This document shows, in pieces, positions 17,457 through 26,499 of a DNA stretch of 36,163 bases (its first letter is position 1; every line of letters starts with the position of its first letter). Under the pieces are notes generated by a model, which was given only the letters and a program-made list of their open reading frames with translations, did not search any database and was not told the origin of the DNA. Both the position numbers and the translations under genes were made by a program. This stretch comes from Phycisphaerae bacterium (GTDB taxonomy: Bacteria > Planctomycetota > Phycisphaerae > SM23-33). The stretch is from the NCBI GenBank assembly GCA_016931655.1, contig JAFGEJ010000121.1, forward strand, positions 1-36,163, given 5' to 3'.

Positions 17457-19043
17457 ATGACGGTAAGTCTGCTTTCGGAAATCCCCGCGACCGTCGCCGG
17501 CGTGATCGGCGTGATTTCGTTCCTGGTCGGGGCGGCTGTGATCTTTGTGGCTAAGCTCTACACCGAAAAAATGCGTCGCGCAACGGTGGACGCGGAAGTC
17601 CGCGCCCTGACCGCCGCCGCGGAGGCCGACGCCCAGAAAATCCGTGCCCAGGCCGAGGCCGGCGCCAAAACGGAATACCTCCGCCGACGCGAACAATTCG
17701 ACAAGGAAACCGAAACCACCCGCCACGAACTGCGCGACGAGGAAAAACGCCTCGCCAAACGCGAAGACGCCATCGACCACAAACTCGACACGCTCAACAC
17801 CAAGGAGCGGATGCTCGAGACCTCCGAAAAGGCCCTGGCGGAGCGTGAAAAGTCCCTTGCTCATAAGGATCGTCACCTCAACGACCTGATCGGCCAGCAA
17901 AAATCGCAGTTGATGAAGGTCTCCGGCCTTTCCCAGGAGGAGGCGAAAAAACTCGTCCTGGAACAGATCGCCCACGACGTGGAGGGCGACGCGGCCGAGC
18001 TGATCGACCGGAAACTCACCGAGGCCCGCGAAACCGCCGAAACCGAAAGCCGCGAAATCCTTCTGCAGGCCATTCAACGCTACGCCGCCGACCATACCTC
18101 CGATCACACCGTCTCAGCCGTCGATATCCCCTCCGACGACATGAAGGGTCGCGTCATCGGGCGCGAGGGAAGAAATATCCGCGCGTTCGAGAAGGCCACC
18201 GGCGTGGACGTGATCGTGGACGACACGCCCGGCGTGGTCGTGTGCAGCGCGTTTGACCCCGTTCGCCGCGAAGTCGCCCGGCGCAGCCTGGAAAAACTCA
18301 TCCAGGACGGGCGCATCCACCCGACGCGCATCGAGGAGGTCGTCGCCGGCGTGCAGAAGGACGTGAACAAGGAAATCCTCGCCGCCGGCAAGAACGCCAT
18401 GCTCGAGGCGAACATCCGCAGCCTGCACCCGAAGCTCGTGGAACTGCTGGGCCGGCTGCAATTCCGCACCAGCTACGGGCAAAACGTCCTGAAACACGCC
18501 ATCGAGGTGGGCTATCTCTCCCAGGTGATTGCCGAGCAGCTCGGCCTGAACGGCCAGATCGCCCGGCGCGCGGGCATTCTGCACGACATCGGCAAGGCCG
18601 TCGATCACGAGGTCGAGGGCGGCCACCCGCAGATCGGCGCGGACCTGCTGAAGCGCTACGGTGAGAAGGAGGAAATCGTCAACGCCGCCGGCGGACACCA
18701 CGGCGATATCGAAGCGACCAGCCCCTACACGCCCATCGTGCTGGCCGCCGACGCGATCAGCGCCTCGCGCCCCGGCGCGCGACGCGAAAGCCTCGAACGC
18801 TACGTGCAGCGGCTCGAAAAGCTCGAAGCCATCGCCACCGCCTTCGAGGGCGTCAAAAACGCCTACGCCATCCAGGCCGGGCGGGAGGTGCGCGTCATCG
18901 TCGATCCGGAAAACGTGGACGACCGCCTCACGCAGAAAATCGCCCACGACATCGCCAAGCGCGTCGAGGAGGAAATGGAATACCCCGGCGAGGTGCGCGT
19001 CACGCTCATCCGCGAGGTCCGCTGCGTGGACTACGCGCGGTAA
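17457..19043 (+). CDS. rny: Ribonuclease Y
   Basis: N-terminal TM, coiled coil, KH domain [65 protein letters not shown] domain [13 protein letters not shown]. Confidence 0.97.
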   Translation: MTVSLLSEIPATVAGVIGVISFLVGAAVIFVAKLYTEKMRRATVDAEVRALTAAAEADAQKIRAQAEAGAKTEYLRRREQFDKETETTRHELRDEEKRLAKREDAIDHKLDTLNTKERMLETSEKALAEREKSLAHKDRHLNDLIGQQKSQLMKVSGLSQEEAKKLVLEQIAHDVEGDAAELIDRKLTEARETAETESREILLQAIQRYAADHTSDHTVSAVDIPSDDMKGRVIGREGRNIRAFEKATGVDVIVDDTPGVVVCSAFDPVRREVARRSLEKLIQDGRIHPTRIEEVVAGVQKDVNKEILAAGKNAMLEANIRSLHPKLVELLGRLQFRTSYGQNVLKHAIEVGYLSQVIAEQLGLNGQIARRAGILHDIGKAVDHEVEGGHPQIGADLLKRYGEKEEIVNAAGGHHGDIEATSPYTPIVLAADAISASRPGARRESLERYVQRLEKLEAIATAFEGVKNAYAIQAGREVRVIVDPENVDDRLTQKIAHDIAKRVEEEMEYPGEVRVTLIREVRCVDYAR

Positions 19044-19048
19044 GTCAT

Positions 19049-19176
19049 GTGGCACCTTCAAGCGAGTTTTTTTGAAAAAACGAGCTTGTGGGTGTCTCTT
19101 TATGTAAAACAAAAGCACCCACAAGCGTTGTTTCGATCTTTATTAAAAAGACCGAAACAACGCTTGAAGGTGCCAC
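19049..19176. repeat. Cloverleaf-like inverted-repeat element, copy 2 (perfect terminal IR GTGGCACCTTCAAGC / GCTTGAAGGTGCCAC)
   Basis: Begins 6 nt after the rny stop codon; three internal hairpins matching copy 1 at 1292-1466. Confidence 0.9.
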
Positions 19177-19276
19177 GGGAGAAAAAAAGGCGGAGTCGGC
19201 CCAAACCGATCTCCGCCCAAACTTCAGCGGTCCCTCGGCGCCAGAACATCGGCGTCCTACCCGAACGCCGGCGGCG

Positions 19277-19465
19277 CTACCACTGATGTCCCGCAAACGA
19301 CTCCTCGGCGGTCACGCTGGTAATCCAGCCCCGCCGCGACGGCGACGCGACGGCACCGTGCCGGACGTTGAATTTCACCATCGCCTCGGCGGGGCTGTTC
19401 GCCTCGATCATCTCCGTGGCGGGACGCCCTTTCTGAGGCTCAACATATCGGATTCGATATACCAT
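19277..19465 (-). CDS. Small conserved-looking hypothetical protein (62 aa)
   Basis: MVYRIRYVEPQKGRPATEMIEANSPAEAMVKFNVRHG...; balanced composition unlike the antisense ORFs around it. Confidence 0.6.
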   Translation of the reverse strand: MVYRIRYVEPQKGRPATEMIEANSPAEAMVKFNVRHGAVASPSRRGWITSVTAEESFAGHQW

Positions 19466-19564
19466 TGTATCCTTTGTTTCCTACTGACAATCCCGTACAA
19501 CGGTTCGCCCCAAACCTACGATCTAAAATTTTACAAAAGCAAATTTAATCCGAATTTTTCATTG

Positions 19565-19738
19565 ACCACAGAGACACAGAGTGCACAGAGAATATTTTTT
19601 TTATTACCAATAGGTTACGAATGATTTGTTTGTTCTGATGAAAATCGAAATATACAGAGTGTTATTCCAAACAGATCCCTAGTTATTCTCTAACTCTTTG
19701 ATAAATAAATACCTCTGTGACCTCTGTGTCTCTGTGGT
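19565..19738. repeat. Second ACCACAGAGACACAGAG-type inverted-repeat element
   Basis: Left ACCACAGAGACACAGAGTGCACAGAGAATA; right TACCTCTGTGACCTCTGTGTCTCTGTGGT. Confidence 0.85.
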
Positions 19739-19983
19739 AAAATATCCGGGTTAAGGGGATTTTTTTTATCAGACGTTTCATTCCGCGGGGAAAAATGAAG
19801 GAAAAATCAAGCCATAAACCATTTTCAATAAAGAAATTACGGCCCATCTGTTCGTTTTGTGGTTCCCTGGGAAATTTCCGGGGGATTTTCAGATCCGCGG
19901 GCCGAAAAAACACCGTTCGGAGGGGAATTTCTCGCGCCTCGAAACCAGGCCGGAAAAAATTGAGCGGAATTTCCTTCTCCGTC

Positions 19984-20010
19984 TAAAGATTCTTATCTTT
20001 CCTTCGAGAA
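19984..20010 (+). promoter_or_regulatory. Possible sigma28-like promoter TAAAGATT-11-TTCGAGAA upstream of fliD
   Basis: Partial match to TAAAGTTT-N11-GCCGATAA; overlaps a CTAAAGATTCT/AGAAT..CTTTAG inverted repeat. Confidence 0.3.
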
Positions 20011-20053
20011 TCCCTTTAGGCGACGGCGGACGCCTGATAAGGAGCTACCAGAC

Positions 20054-22084
20054 ATGGCTACCATATCCTTCGGCGGTGTTTTCACGGAAATCGACTGGAG
20101 CGTCATCATCGACAGCATGATGGCGGCGGAACGGATTCCTCTGACGCGCCTGCAAACGAAAAAAACGGATTATGAATCCAAGCAGGGCGCCATCGATGCT
20201 CTGAGCGACGCCTTCACGAGCTTCAAAAGCGCCATATCTTCGCTTAACAGCAATTCCACCCTCCGCAGCGTCAGCGTGACGAGTTCCGATTCGGACGTAG
20301 CCACCGCCACGGCCGGCTCGGGCGCCTATGAGGGCACGCACACCGTCGAGGTCAACCAGATCGCCCAGTCGCATCGTCTCGTGCACAGCGCCGGGATCAC
20401 CCACACGCTCGACCAGATCGGTTCGGGGGCCGTCTATTCCACCGCCCGCAACGACAACAGCATGGTCGGGGCCGGGCAGGACGACGCCACGTGGTTCACC
20501 ACCGGCGCCAACGGCGCGACCTACACGTTCCAGTTCGGCGAGGAGCCGGCTGTCACCGTCGAGTTCGCCGCGAGCACGGATTATTCGCTCAACCAGGTCG
20601 CCGCGATGATTAACGCCGAGGCCGGCTACACGATGGCCCAGGTTGTCGATGAAGGCGGAGACACCTACAAGCTCGACTTCACGGCCCAGTACGCCGGCGA
20701 AATCGGCGAAATGACCCAGACCCTCGACGCCGGCGACGCCGTGGACGTGCTCAACGACGAGGAAGATTACACCAAAACGGACGGTACGGACGGGGCGGCG
20801 GGCGTGTTTTCCTACACGTACGACGGCGTGACGCGCAATTTATCCGTGGAGGCCGGCGCGACCCTGGAAGACCTTCGCGACCGGATCAACGACGACTCGG
20901 CCAATCCCGGCGTCACCGCCAGCCTGATCCAGTACAGCGGGACGTATCACCTCGTGCTGACCGGCAACGACACCGGCGCGGACTACGCCATTACCATCAA
21001 CGACGCCGAGACCACGCTGCCGGGCTTCGACACCGCCGACTATTACGAGGCCCAGGCCGCCCAGAGCGCCAAGTACCGCATCGACGGCACGCCGCCGGCC
21101 GGCACGTACATCGTGAGCAACTCGAACACCATCACCGACGCCGTGGACGGCCTGACGCTCTCGCTGACCGGCACGGGGACGGCCACCATCAGCCTGACGC
21201 GAAACACCGCCACGCTCAAGAGCGCGATTCAAACCGTCGTCAATCAGTACAATTCGCTCTACAGCACCATTCAGGTTCTGACCGGATACGACGCCGAAAC
21301 GCAAACCGGCGGTATTCTGCAGGGCGACGCGATGGTCCAGTCGCTGCTGTCGCCCGTGCGCTCGCTGCTGACGGGTTCGGTGGCGGGGTTCGACTCGGCG
21401 GTGGAACCCTATACCATGGGCGCACAGATCGGCGTTGAAGTGGACCGCTACGGCGAAATGACCTTCGATGAAAGCGCGTTTGACGCCGCCGTCGAGGACG
21501 ACTACGAAGCCCTGGTGGACTTCATCGGCGGCGTGCGGAAGGGCTACGTCTCCGACGACTATTTCCAGTACGACAGCGCCTTAAGCTCCACCGTCGCAGG
21601 CAAATACGAAGTGAAGGTCGAGTTCGACGGTGGTGGAAACATCACCGGCGCGTGGTTCCGCGACGAAGGCCAGGGCGAAGAGGACTGGCGGGAAGCGGCG
21701 GTGGAAGGCAACACGATTACCGGCTCGCTCGACACCGACGAACAGGGCCTGCAGGTCGTCGTCACGTGGGACGGCGTCAGTGCGACGCAGACGTCCGACG
21801 TTCGCCTGATGAACGGCTTTGCCGTCGCGCTGGAAGACGCGATCGAAGAGATTCTCGATACGGTGGACGGGCCGTTCAAGACGCGCCTGGACGGCTACAA
21901 CAGCGCCGTCGACGAACTGGAAGCAAAAATCGAGAACATGGAAACCCGCCTGGAGAAAAAAGAGGTCATTCTGACCGCCAAATACGCCCGCCTGGAGGCG
22001 GCGCTGGCCCAGATGGACGCCTTCCGGGCCTCCTTCGACGCGCTGTTCAGCGCACTGGAAAGCAACAAGAACGATGACAACTAA
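20054..22084 (+). CDS. fliD: Flagellar hook-associated protein 2 (filament cap)
   Basis: MATISFGGVFTEIDWSVIIDSMMAAERIPLTRLQTKKTDYESKQGAIDALSDAFTSFKSAISSL; C-term RLEKKEVILTAKYARLEAALAQMDAFRASFDALF; followed by fliS. Confidence 0.93.
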   Translation: MATISFGGVFTEIDWSVIIDSMMAAERIPLTRLQTKKTDYESKQGAIDALSDAFTSFKSAISSLNSNSTLRSVSVTSSDSDVATATAGSGAYEGTHTVEVNQIAQSHRLVHSAGITHTLDQIGSGAVYSTARNDNSMVGAGQDDATWFTTGANGATYTFQFGEEPAVTVEFAASTDYSLNQVAAMINAEAGYTMAQVVDEGGDTYKLDFTAQYAGEIGEMTQTLDAGDAVDVLNDEEDYTKTDGTDGAAGVFSYTYDGVTRNLSVEAGATLEDLRDRINDDSANPGVTASLIQYSGTYHLVLTGNDTGADYAITINDAETTLPGFDTADYYEAQAAQSAKYRIDGTPPAGTYIVSNSNTITDAVDGLTLSLTGTGTATISLTRNTATLKSAIQTVVNQYNSLYSTIQVLTGYDAETQTGGILQGDAMVQSLLSPVRSLLTGSVAGFDSAVEPYTMGAQIGVEVDRYGEMTFDESAFDAAVEDDYEALVDFIGGVRKGYVSDDYFQYDSALSSTVAGKYEVKVEFDGGGNITGAWFRDEGQGEEDWREAAVEGNTITGSLDTDEQGLQVVVTWDGVSATQTSDVRLMNGFAVALEDAIEEILDTVDGPFKTRLDGYNSAVDELEAKIENMETRLEKKEVILTAKYARLEAALAQMDAFRASFDALFSALESNKNDDN

Positions 22085-22145
22085 CGCGAACCGGTCCCCC
22101 CAGGAGGATCAAACGCGTGCGGAACATCGCACGAGGGAGCACCCC

Positions 22146-22511
22146 ATGCCGTTAAAAGGAATACAGACATATCAGACCAACGCCGTGACCACCCAGTCGG
22201 GCGGAAAGATCATCGTGATGCTGTATGAGGGGGCGATCCGCTTCCTGCATCAGGCGATCGCGGCCCTGGAGAAGAAGGACTACATCGAGAAGGGACGGCT
22301 GATCAATCGGACCCTCGACATCCTCATGGAACTCGACGCCGTACTGAATATGGACGCCGGCGGCGAGGTCGCACAGAATCTTCGCAAGCTCTACCGCTTC
22401 ATGGGCGTGCATCTCGTGCAGGCGAATGTCAAGAAAGACCCCGATAAAATTCGGCAGGTGATCCATTTGCTGGAGAATCTTCTGGAGGGCTGGCGGCAGA
22501 TCGCGGCCTGA
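22146..22511 (+). CDS. fliS: Flagellar export chaperone FliS
   Basis: MPLKGIQTYQTNAVTTQSGGKIIVMLYEGAIRFLHQAIAALEKKDYIEKGRLINRTLDILMELDAVLNMDAGGEVAQNLRKLYRFM. Confidence 0.95.
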   Translation: MPLKGIQTYQTNAVTTQSGGKIIVMLYEGAIRFLHQAIAALEKKDYIEKGRLINRTLDILMELDAVLNMDAGGEVAQNLRKLYRFMGVHLVQANVKKDPDKIRQVIHLLENLLEGWRQIAA

Positions 22512-22558
22512 GGGCACACAAAGACCATGTCACGGGACGTATGTCCCGAAGCTCCTAT

Positions 22559-22594
22559 AAAACGCGGCCGATTCGCCAGGCCGCGTTTTTTTTT
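22559..22594 (+). terminator. Intrinsic terminator after fliS
   Basis: AAAACGCGGCC-GATTCGCCA-GGCCGCGTTTTTTTTT. Confidence 0.85.
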
Positions 22595-22605
22595 GTATGC
22601 CTTTC

Positions 22606-22684
22606 GAGCGGTGGGCGTAAGCCCACCGATTCATCCAAATACTCATCGCATACGGACAAATCGGCGGGTTTACACCCGCCGCTC
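22606..22684. repeat. REPIN-like doublet: GAGCGGTGGGC-GTAA-GCCCACCGAT and inverted GAGCGGCGGGT-GTAA-ACCCGCCGAT
   Basis: Two hairpins in opposite orientation with identical GTAA loop and compensatory stem changes. Confidence 0.85.
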
Positions 22685-22806
22685 ATTGAATCGAATCCGG
22701 ATTTTCCGTTTGTGTGATATTGACGAACCCGTCCCCGCTCCCCCGATCAGCGTCACACGGACGAAAAAAATGTTCACAAAGGGAATGGCTTGTTTTTTCA
22801 TTTTAC

Positions 22807-22836
22807 TTGACGAAAAGAAACGGCGCAAACTACGAT
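22807..22836 (+). promoter_or_regulatory. Candidate promoter TTGACG-18-TACGAT for a leaderless transcript
   Basis: -10 ends 7 nt before ATG at 22844; no Shine-Dalgarno. Confidence 0.5.
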
Positions 22837-22843
22837 ATCCTCT

Positions 22844-23365
22844 ATGATTTCCACACCGGGGAATGAAACGGAATCGTCAATCGACGCCGGCCAAGGCGCC
22901 GTTCCGCCCGTCCCTTCCCCCAAGCTCGTTGGCCTGAAAGTCTTCGTCTATGTTGTGAGCATATTTGCCGGTCTGGCGGCGGGGGGGTTGGTTGCAGATA
23001 TTATTTGGGAAGGCGACTACTGGTTATTGGACTGGCCTGATATCACGGGACGCGTAAGCCTTTTTGCAGGCATTTTGGGCGGGATTGCAGCAGCCTGGTT
23101 CTGGACGAAGATGATGACGCGTCATGTCCGGAATTACAAGTCACCATGCAGACTTGCTCTTTACGGAATTCTTTGGGGACTTCTTTCCGGATGGGTTGCG
23201 GCGATCATTCTCTGGGTATTTGAAGGTTTTTTATTTATGATAAAAGATCAAGAGGGAATAGAAATTGCCATCGTCTTTGGAGTTGGTTATTGCGGCAGTA
23301 TTGGCGGTTTAGGTGCGGGTGTGTTATGCGGCGTGGTCTGGGCGATCTGGGCGCGCCCGAAGTGA
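22844..23365 (+). CDS. Hypothetical multi-pass membrane protein
   Basis: 173 aa with four hydrophobic segments (VFVYVVSIFAGLAAGGLVADII; LFAGILGGIAAAWFW; LALYGILWGLLSGWVAAIILWVF; GSIGGLGAGVLCGVVWAIW). Confidence 0.7.
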   Translation: MISTPGNETESSIDAGQGAVPPVPSPKLVGLKVFVYVVSIFAGLAAGGLVADIIWEGDYWLLDWPDITGRVSLFAGILGGIAAAWFWTKMMTRHVRNYKSPCRLALYGILWGLLSGWVAAIILWVFEGFLFMIKDQEGIEIAIVFGVGYCGSIGGLGAGVLCGVVWAIWARPK

Positions 23366-23462
23366 AAGGGTTTGTGTGATTAAAAAGATGTTTTCTCCCT
23401 CTTCAGGGGCGGGTCAGAAAAAAGGGCTTGCGCATCTACATTCTTTGTGTTTCTGTATCTTT

Positions 23463-23646
23463 CGCCTGAAAGGCGTATACATACCAGCCCAGGGCGAAGC
23501 CCTGGGTGAAGAGGGATTTTTATTTTTCAGCCCTGAAAGGGCGCGACAAATCTTATTATGTCTCGCCCTTTCAGGGCTTGGATTTTTATAACACCTTTTT
23601 CCCAGGGCTTTGCCCTGGGCTGGTATGTCTCAGCCCGTTGGGCTGA
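23463..23646. repeat. Nested inverted-repeat element with 28-bp ends ACATACCAGCCCAGGGCGAAGCCCTGGG
   Basis: 23479-23506 vs 23601-23628 complementary with 1 mismatch; inner GCCCTGAAAGGGC / GCCCTTTCAGGGC; outer CGCCTGAAAGGCG and CAGCCCGTTGGGCTG. Confidence 0.85.
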
Positions 23647-23799
23647 AAACAAGGAATTTAGATGCGTAAGCCCCGGGGTCAGAAAAAGGCCGGTTGCCAA
23701 ATCGCGTATCTTCGGGTATCATAGCAACTTCCGTTTGTCGTGCTGTATGGGTTCAGCCGACGGACGCGGAACACGACAATACCCGAAAGGACGGCGGTA

Positions 23800-24744
23800 A
23801 TGGCAAAGTATCTGGTCACGGGCGGCGCGGGGTTCATCGGATGCAATCTGACGAGGTTTCTCCTGGAGAACGGCCAGGAGGTTGTGGTCCTGGACAACTT
23901 CGCCACGGGCAAGCGCGAGAACATCGCGGAAATCATTGACCAGATCACGCTGATTGAGGGCGATATTCGTCACCGTGAAACGGTGGACCGGGCGGTGGCC
24001 GGGTGTGCGGCGATTTTTCACGAGGCGGCCCTGGGGTCCGTGCCGCGCAGCGTCGAGGATCCCGTCACCAGCCACGACGTGAACGTCAACGGCACGATCA
24101 CCGTGCTGGAGGCCGCCCGCGCCGCGGGCATCCAGCGGGTGATCTTCGCCGCCTCCAGCAGCGCGTACGGCGACCAGGAAGAATCGCCCAAGCACGAGGG
24201 CATGGTTCCCCGCCCGATCAGTCCCTACGCCGCGAGCAAGCTCGCCTGCGAGGCCTACCTGCGCGGCTACGCCGCCGTCTACGGGCTGGAGACGCTCTGC
24301 CTGCGGTACTTCAACGTCTTCGGCCCGTACCAGGACCCCTTCGGGGCCTACGCGGCCGTCATTCCCGCGTTCGTCAGCAGCCTGCTGAAGGGCAAGCAGC
24401 CCGTGGTGTTCGGGACGGGCGAGCAAAGCCGCGACTTCTGTTTCATCGAAAACGTCTGCCGGGCCAATTGGCTCGCGGCGACCGCGCCGGCCGAGGCGTG
24501 CAAAGGCCAGGCGCTCAACATCGCCTGCCACAGGGCCACCTCGCTCAACCAGATTCTCGACCAGTTGCGCGATCTGCTGGGCGTGGACGTAAAGGCCGAG
24601 CATAAACCCATGCGCCGCGGCGACGTGATGCACTCCCTGGCGGACGTTTCCCTGGCCAGGAAGACGATCGGATATGAACCGAAGGTATACTTCGAGGAAG
24701 GCCTGCAACGGGCAATCAACTGGTATCGGGAAAACCTGAAATAG
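23800..24744 (+). CDS. NAD-dependent epimerase/dehydratase (UDP-sugar 4-epimerase-like SDR)
   Basis: MAKYLVTGGAGFIGCNLTRFLLENGQEVVVLDNFATGKRENI, FHEAALGSVPRSVEDPVTSHDVNVNGTITVLEAAR, YAASKLACE, RYFNVFGPYQDP. Confidence 0.93.
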   Translation: MAKYLVTGGAGFIGCNLTRFLLENGQEVVVLDNFATGKRENIAEIIDQITLIEGDIRHRETVDRAVAGCAAIFHEAALGSVPRSVEDPVTSHDVNVNGTITVLEAARAAGIQRVIFAASSSAYGDQEESPKHEGMVPRPISPYAASKLACEAYLRGYAAVYGLETLCLRYFNVFGPYQDPFGAYAAVIPAFVSSLLKGKQPVVFGTGEQSRDFCFIENVCRANWLAATAPAEACKGQALNIACHRATSLNQILDQLRDLLGVDVKAEHKPMRRGDVMHSLADVSLARKTIGYEPKVYFEEGLQRAINWYRENLK

Positions 24745-24805
24745 CGTTCAGCGGTCAACATTCAGCGGACAATATCTGAACGCTGATCGCTGAAAGCGGA
24801 CAGCT
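24744..24805. repeat. TTCAGCG/CGCTGAA inverted-repeat element
   Basis: GCGTTCAGCGGTCAACATTCAGCGGACAATATCTGAACGCTGATCGCTGAAAGCGGACAGCT. Confidence 0.65.
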
Positions 24806-24813
24806 ATTTTCTC

Positions 24814-25467
24814 ATGGCCAAGCGCATCTTCGACATTGTGGTCAGTGCGATTCTGTTGATGTTCACTGCGCCGTGGATCCTGCTGTTGGCGGTCTGGATT
24901 CGCCTGGATTCACCCGGCGATCCGGTTTTCCGTCAGCGTCGGGTGGGATGGCGGGGCAGGCCGTTCGCCATGCTGAAGTTTCGCACGATGCGGACGGACG
25001 TGAATCCGTACGGCATGAGTCCGCGGTCGGCGGACGATCCTCGCCTGACGCGCCTGGGCCGTCGCCTGCGCGAGACCAGCCTGGACGAGTGGCCGCAACT
25101 GTGGAACGTGCTGACCGGTTCGATGTCGCTGGTGGGTCCTCGCCCGCTGTACGAGCGACAGGCCGAAAAATGGACCCCGCACCAGCGCCGCCGCCTGGAG
25201 GTCAAACCCGGCCTGACCGGATACGCCCAGGTCATGGGCAGAGGCGCCCTGACGCATGAGGAAAAAATCGAACTGGATTTAGTGTACGTGGAAAGGCATA
25301 ATCTTGCTTTGGACGTGAAATTGCTTTGGATGACGCTGTGGGGCGGCAGCGCGGGCCAGAGGGATGTCTATGAGCAGCGGTACAGCGTGGATCGCCGCCG
25401 CGAGATGGAATCAAACGGGGCGGAGGACGGCCGCCGGCAAGCCGACGAAGGAACCAGGGTATATTGA
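24814..25467 (+). CDS. Polyprenyl-phosphate sugar phosphotransferase (bacterial sugar transferase)
   Basis: MAKRIFDIVVSAILLMFTAPWILLLAVWIRLDSPGDPVFRQRRVGWRGRPFAMLKFRTMR, SLDEWPQLWNVLTGSMSLVGPRPL, KPGLTGYAQVMGRG. Confidence 0.95.
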   Translation: MAKRIFDIVVSAILLMFTAPWILLLAVWIRLDSPGDPVFRQRRVGWRGRPFAMLKFRTMRTDVNPYGMSPRSADDPRLTRLGRRLRETSLDEWPQLWNVLTGSMSLVGPRPLYERQAEKWTPHQRRRLEVKPGLTGYAQVMGRGALTHEEKIELDLVYVERHNLALDVKLLWMTLWGGSAGQRDVYEQRYSVDRRREMESNGAEDGRRQADEGTRVY

Positions 25468-26480
25468 GCCGTCAATTGAATATTTTGTTCACCTGCGTGG
25501 GACGACGCGTTGTCCTGATGGAAGCGTTTCGTCACGCCATGAAGGAACTGAAGATCAAGGGGAGGATTTTGGCCACCGACGTGACGCCGGCCGCCCCGGC
25601 GCTGCAACGGGCCGACGAGCAGTTCCTCGTTCCCCGGGCGGGGAACATCGAATACATACCCGCCCTGGAGAACATTATCGAGCAGAACAACGTCGGCCTG
25701 GTGGTGCCCCTGACCGACCTGGACCTGCGTAGCCTGGCGCGGCGGAGGGAACGACTGGCCGAGTGCGGCTGCACGATCATGATCGGCCCGGAGCCTACGG
25801 TCAAAATCTGCCGCGACAAGCGACTGTTTTCCCAGCACCTGCAAAACGCCGGCATGTTGAGCATTCGCACGTTCAGCATGGCGCAGTTTCGCCGAAGCCC
25901 ATTTTATCCCTGTTTCGTCAAGCCGCTGCGAGGTTCAGGGGGACTGGGCACGGCCCGGATCAATTCCGAACGGGAACTGCGGGCACACATTCACGTCTTT
26001 GGGGATCAGTTGCTCGTGCAGGATTACGTGCCCGGGCGCGAGTACACCATCGACGTCTACCGCACCCGGGCCGGCGAGATCAAGTGCATCGTGCCGCGAC
26101 AGCGCCTTGTTGTGCGCAGCGGTGAGGTGGATCAGGGCGTGACGGTTCACGACGAGGAACTCATCGCCGAAACGCGAAAACTCGTGGCGCTGATGGAGGG
26201 GCTCTGGGGCGTGTTCTGCTGCCAATGCCGTCGACCCGAGGGAAAGCCGCCGTACTTTTTCGAGATCAATCCCCGGTTCGGCGGCGGGGCGCCGTTGTCC
26301 ATCGCCGCCGGCGCCGATCTGCCGAAATATCTCCTCCAGGAAGTGCTCGGCCTGAACATCGACGCCAAGGCGGGAGAATTCACCCCCAACATGCTCATGC
26401 TCCGATACTCCAGCCACGTGATACAAACAATCGGCGATCCGTCGGAACTGCCCGGCTTCAGCGCTCCGCTGTTTAAATAA
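25464..26480 (+). CDS. ATP-grasp domain protein (CarB/PylC-like ligase)
   Basis: MSRQLNILFTCVGRRVVLMEAFRHAM..., CFVKPLRGSGGLGTARINSERELRAHI, QDYVPGREYTIDVY, FFEINPRFGGGAPLSIAAGAD; TTG start overlapping the upstream TGA. Confidence 0.88.
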   Translation: MSRQLNILFTCVGRRVVLMEAFRHAMKELKIKGRILATDVTPAAPALQRADEQFLVPRAGNIEYIPALENIIEQNNVGLVVPLTDLDLRSLARRRERLAECGCTIMIGPEPTVKICRDKRLFSQHLQNAGMLSIRTFSMAQFRRSPFYPCFVKPLRGSGGLGTARINSERELRAHIHVFGDQLLVQDYVPGREYTIDVYRTRAGEIKCIVPRQRLVVRSGEVDQGVTVHDEELIAETRKLVALMEGLWGVFCCQCRRPEGKPPYFFEINPRFGGGAPLSIAAGADLPKYLLQEVLGLNIDAKAGEFTPNMLMLRYSSHVIQTIGDPSELPGFSAPLFK

Positions 26481-26499
26481 TCCATCGGCGGTGTATCCC

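Noticed and set aside
23313-23591. ORF ending ...SPERARQILLCLALSGLGFL
   Set aside because: Translation of a palindromic repeat element, not a gene.
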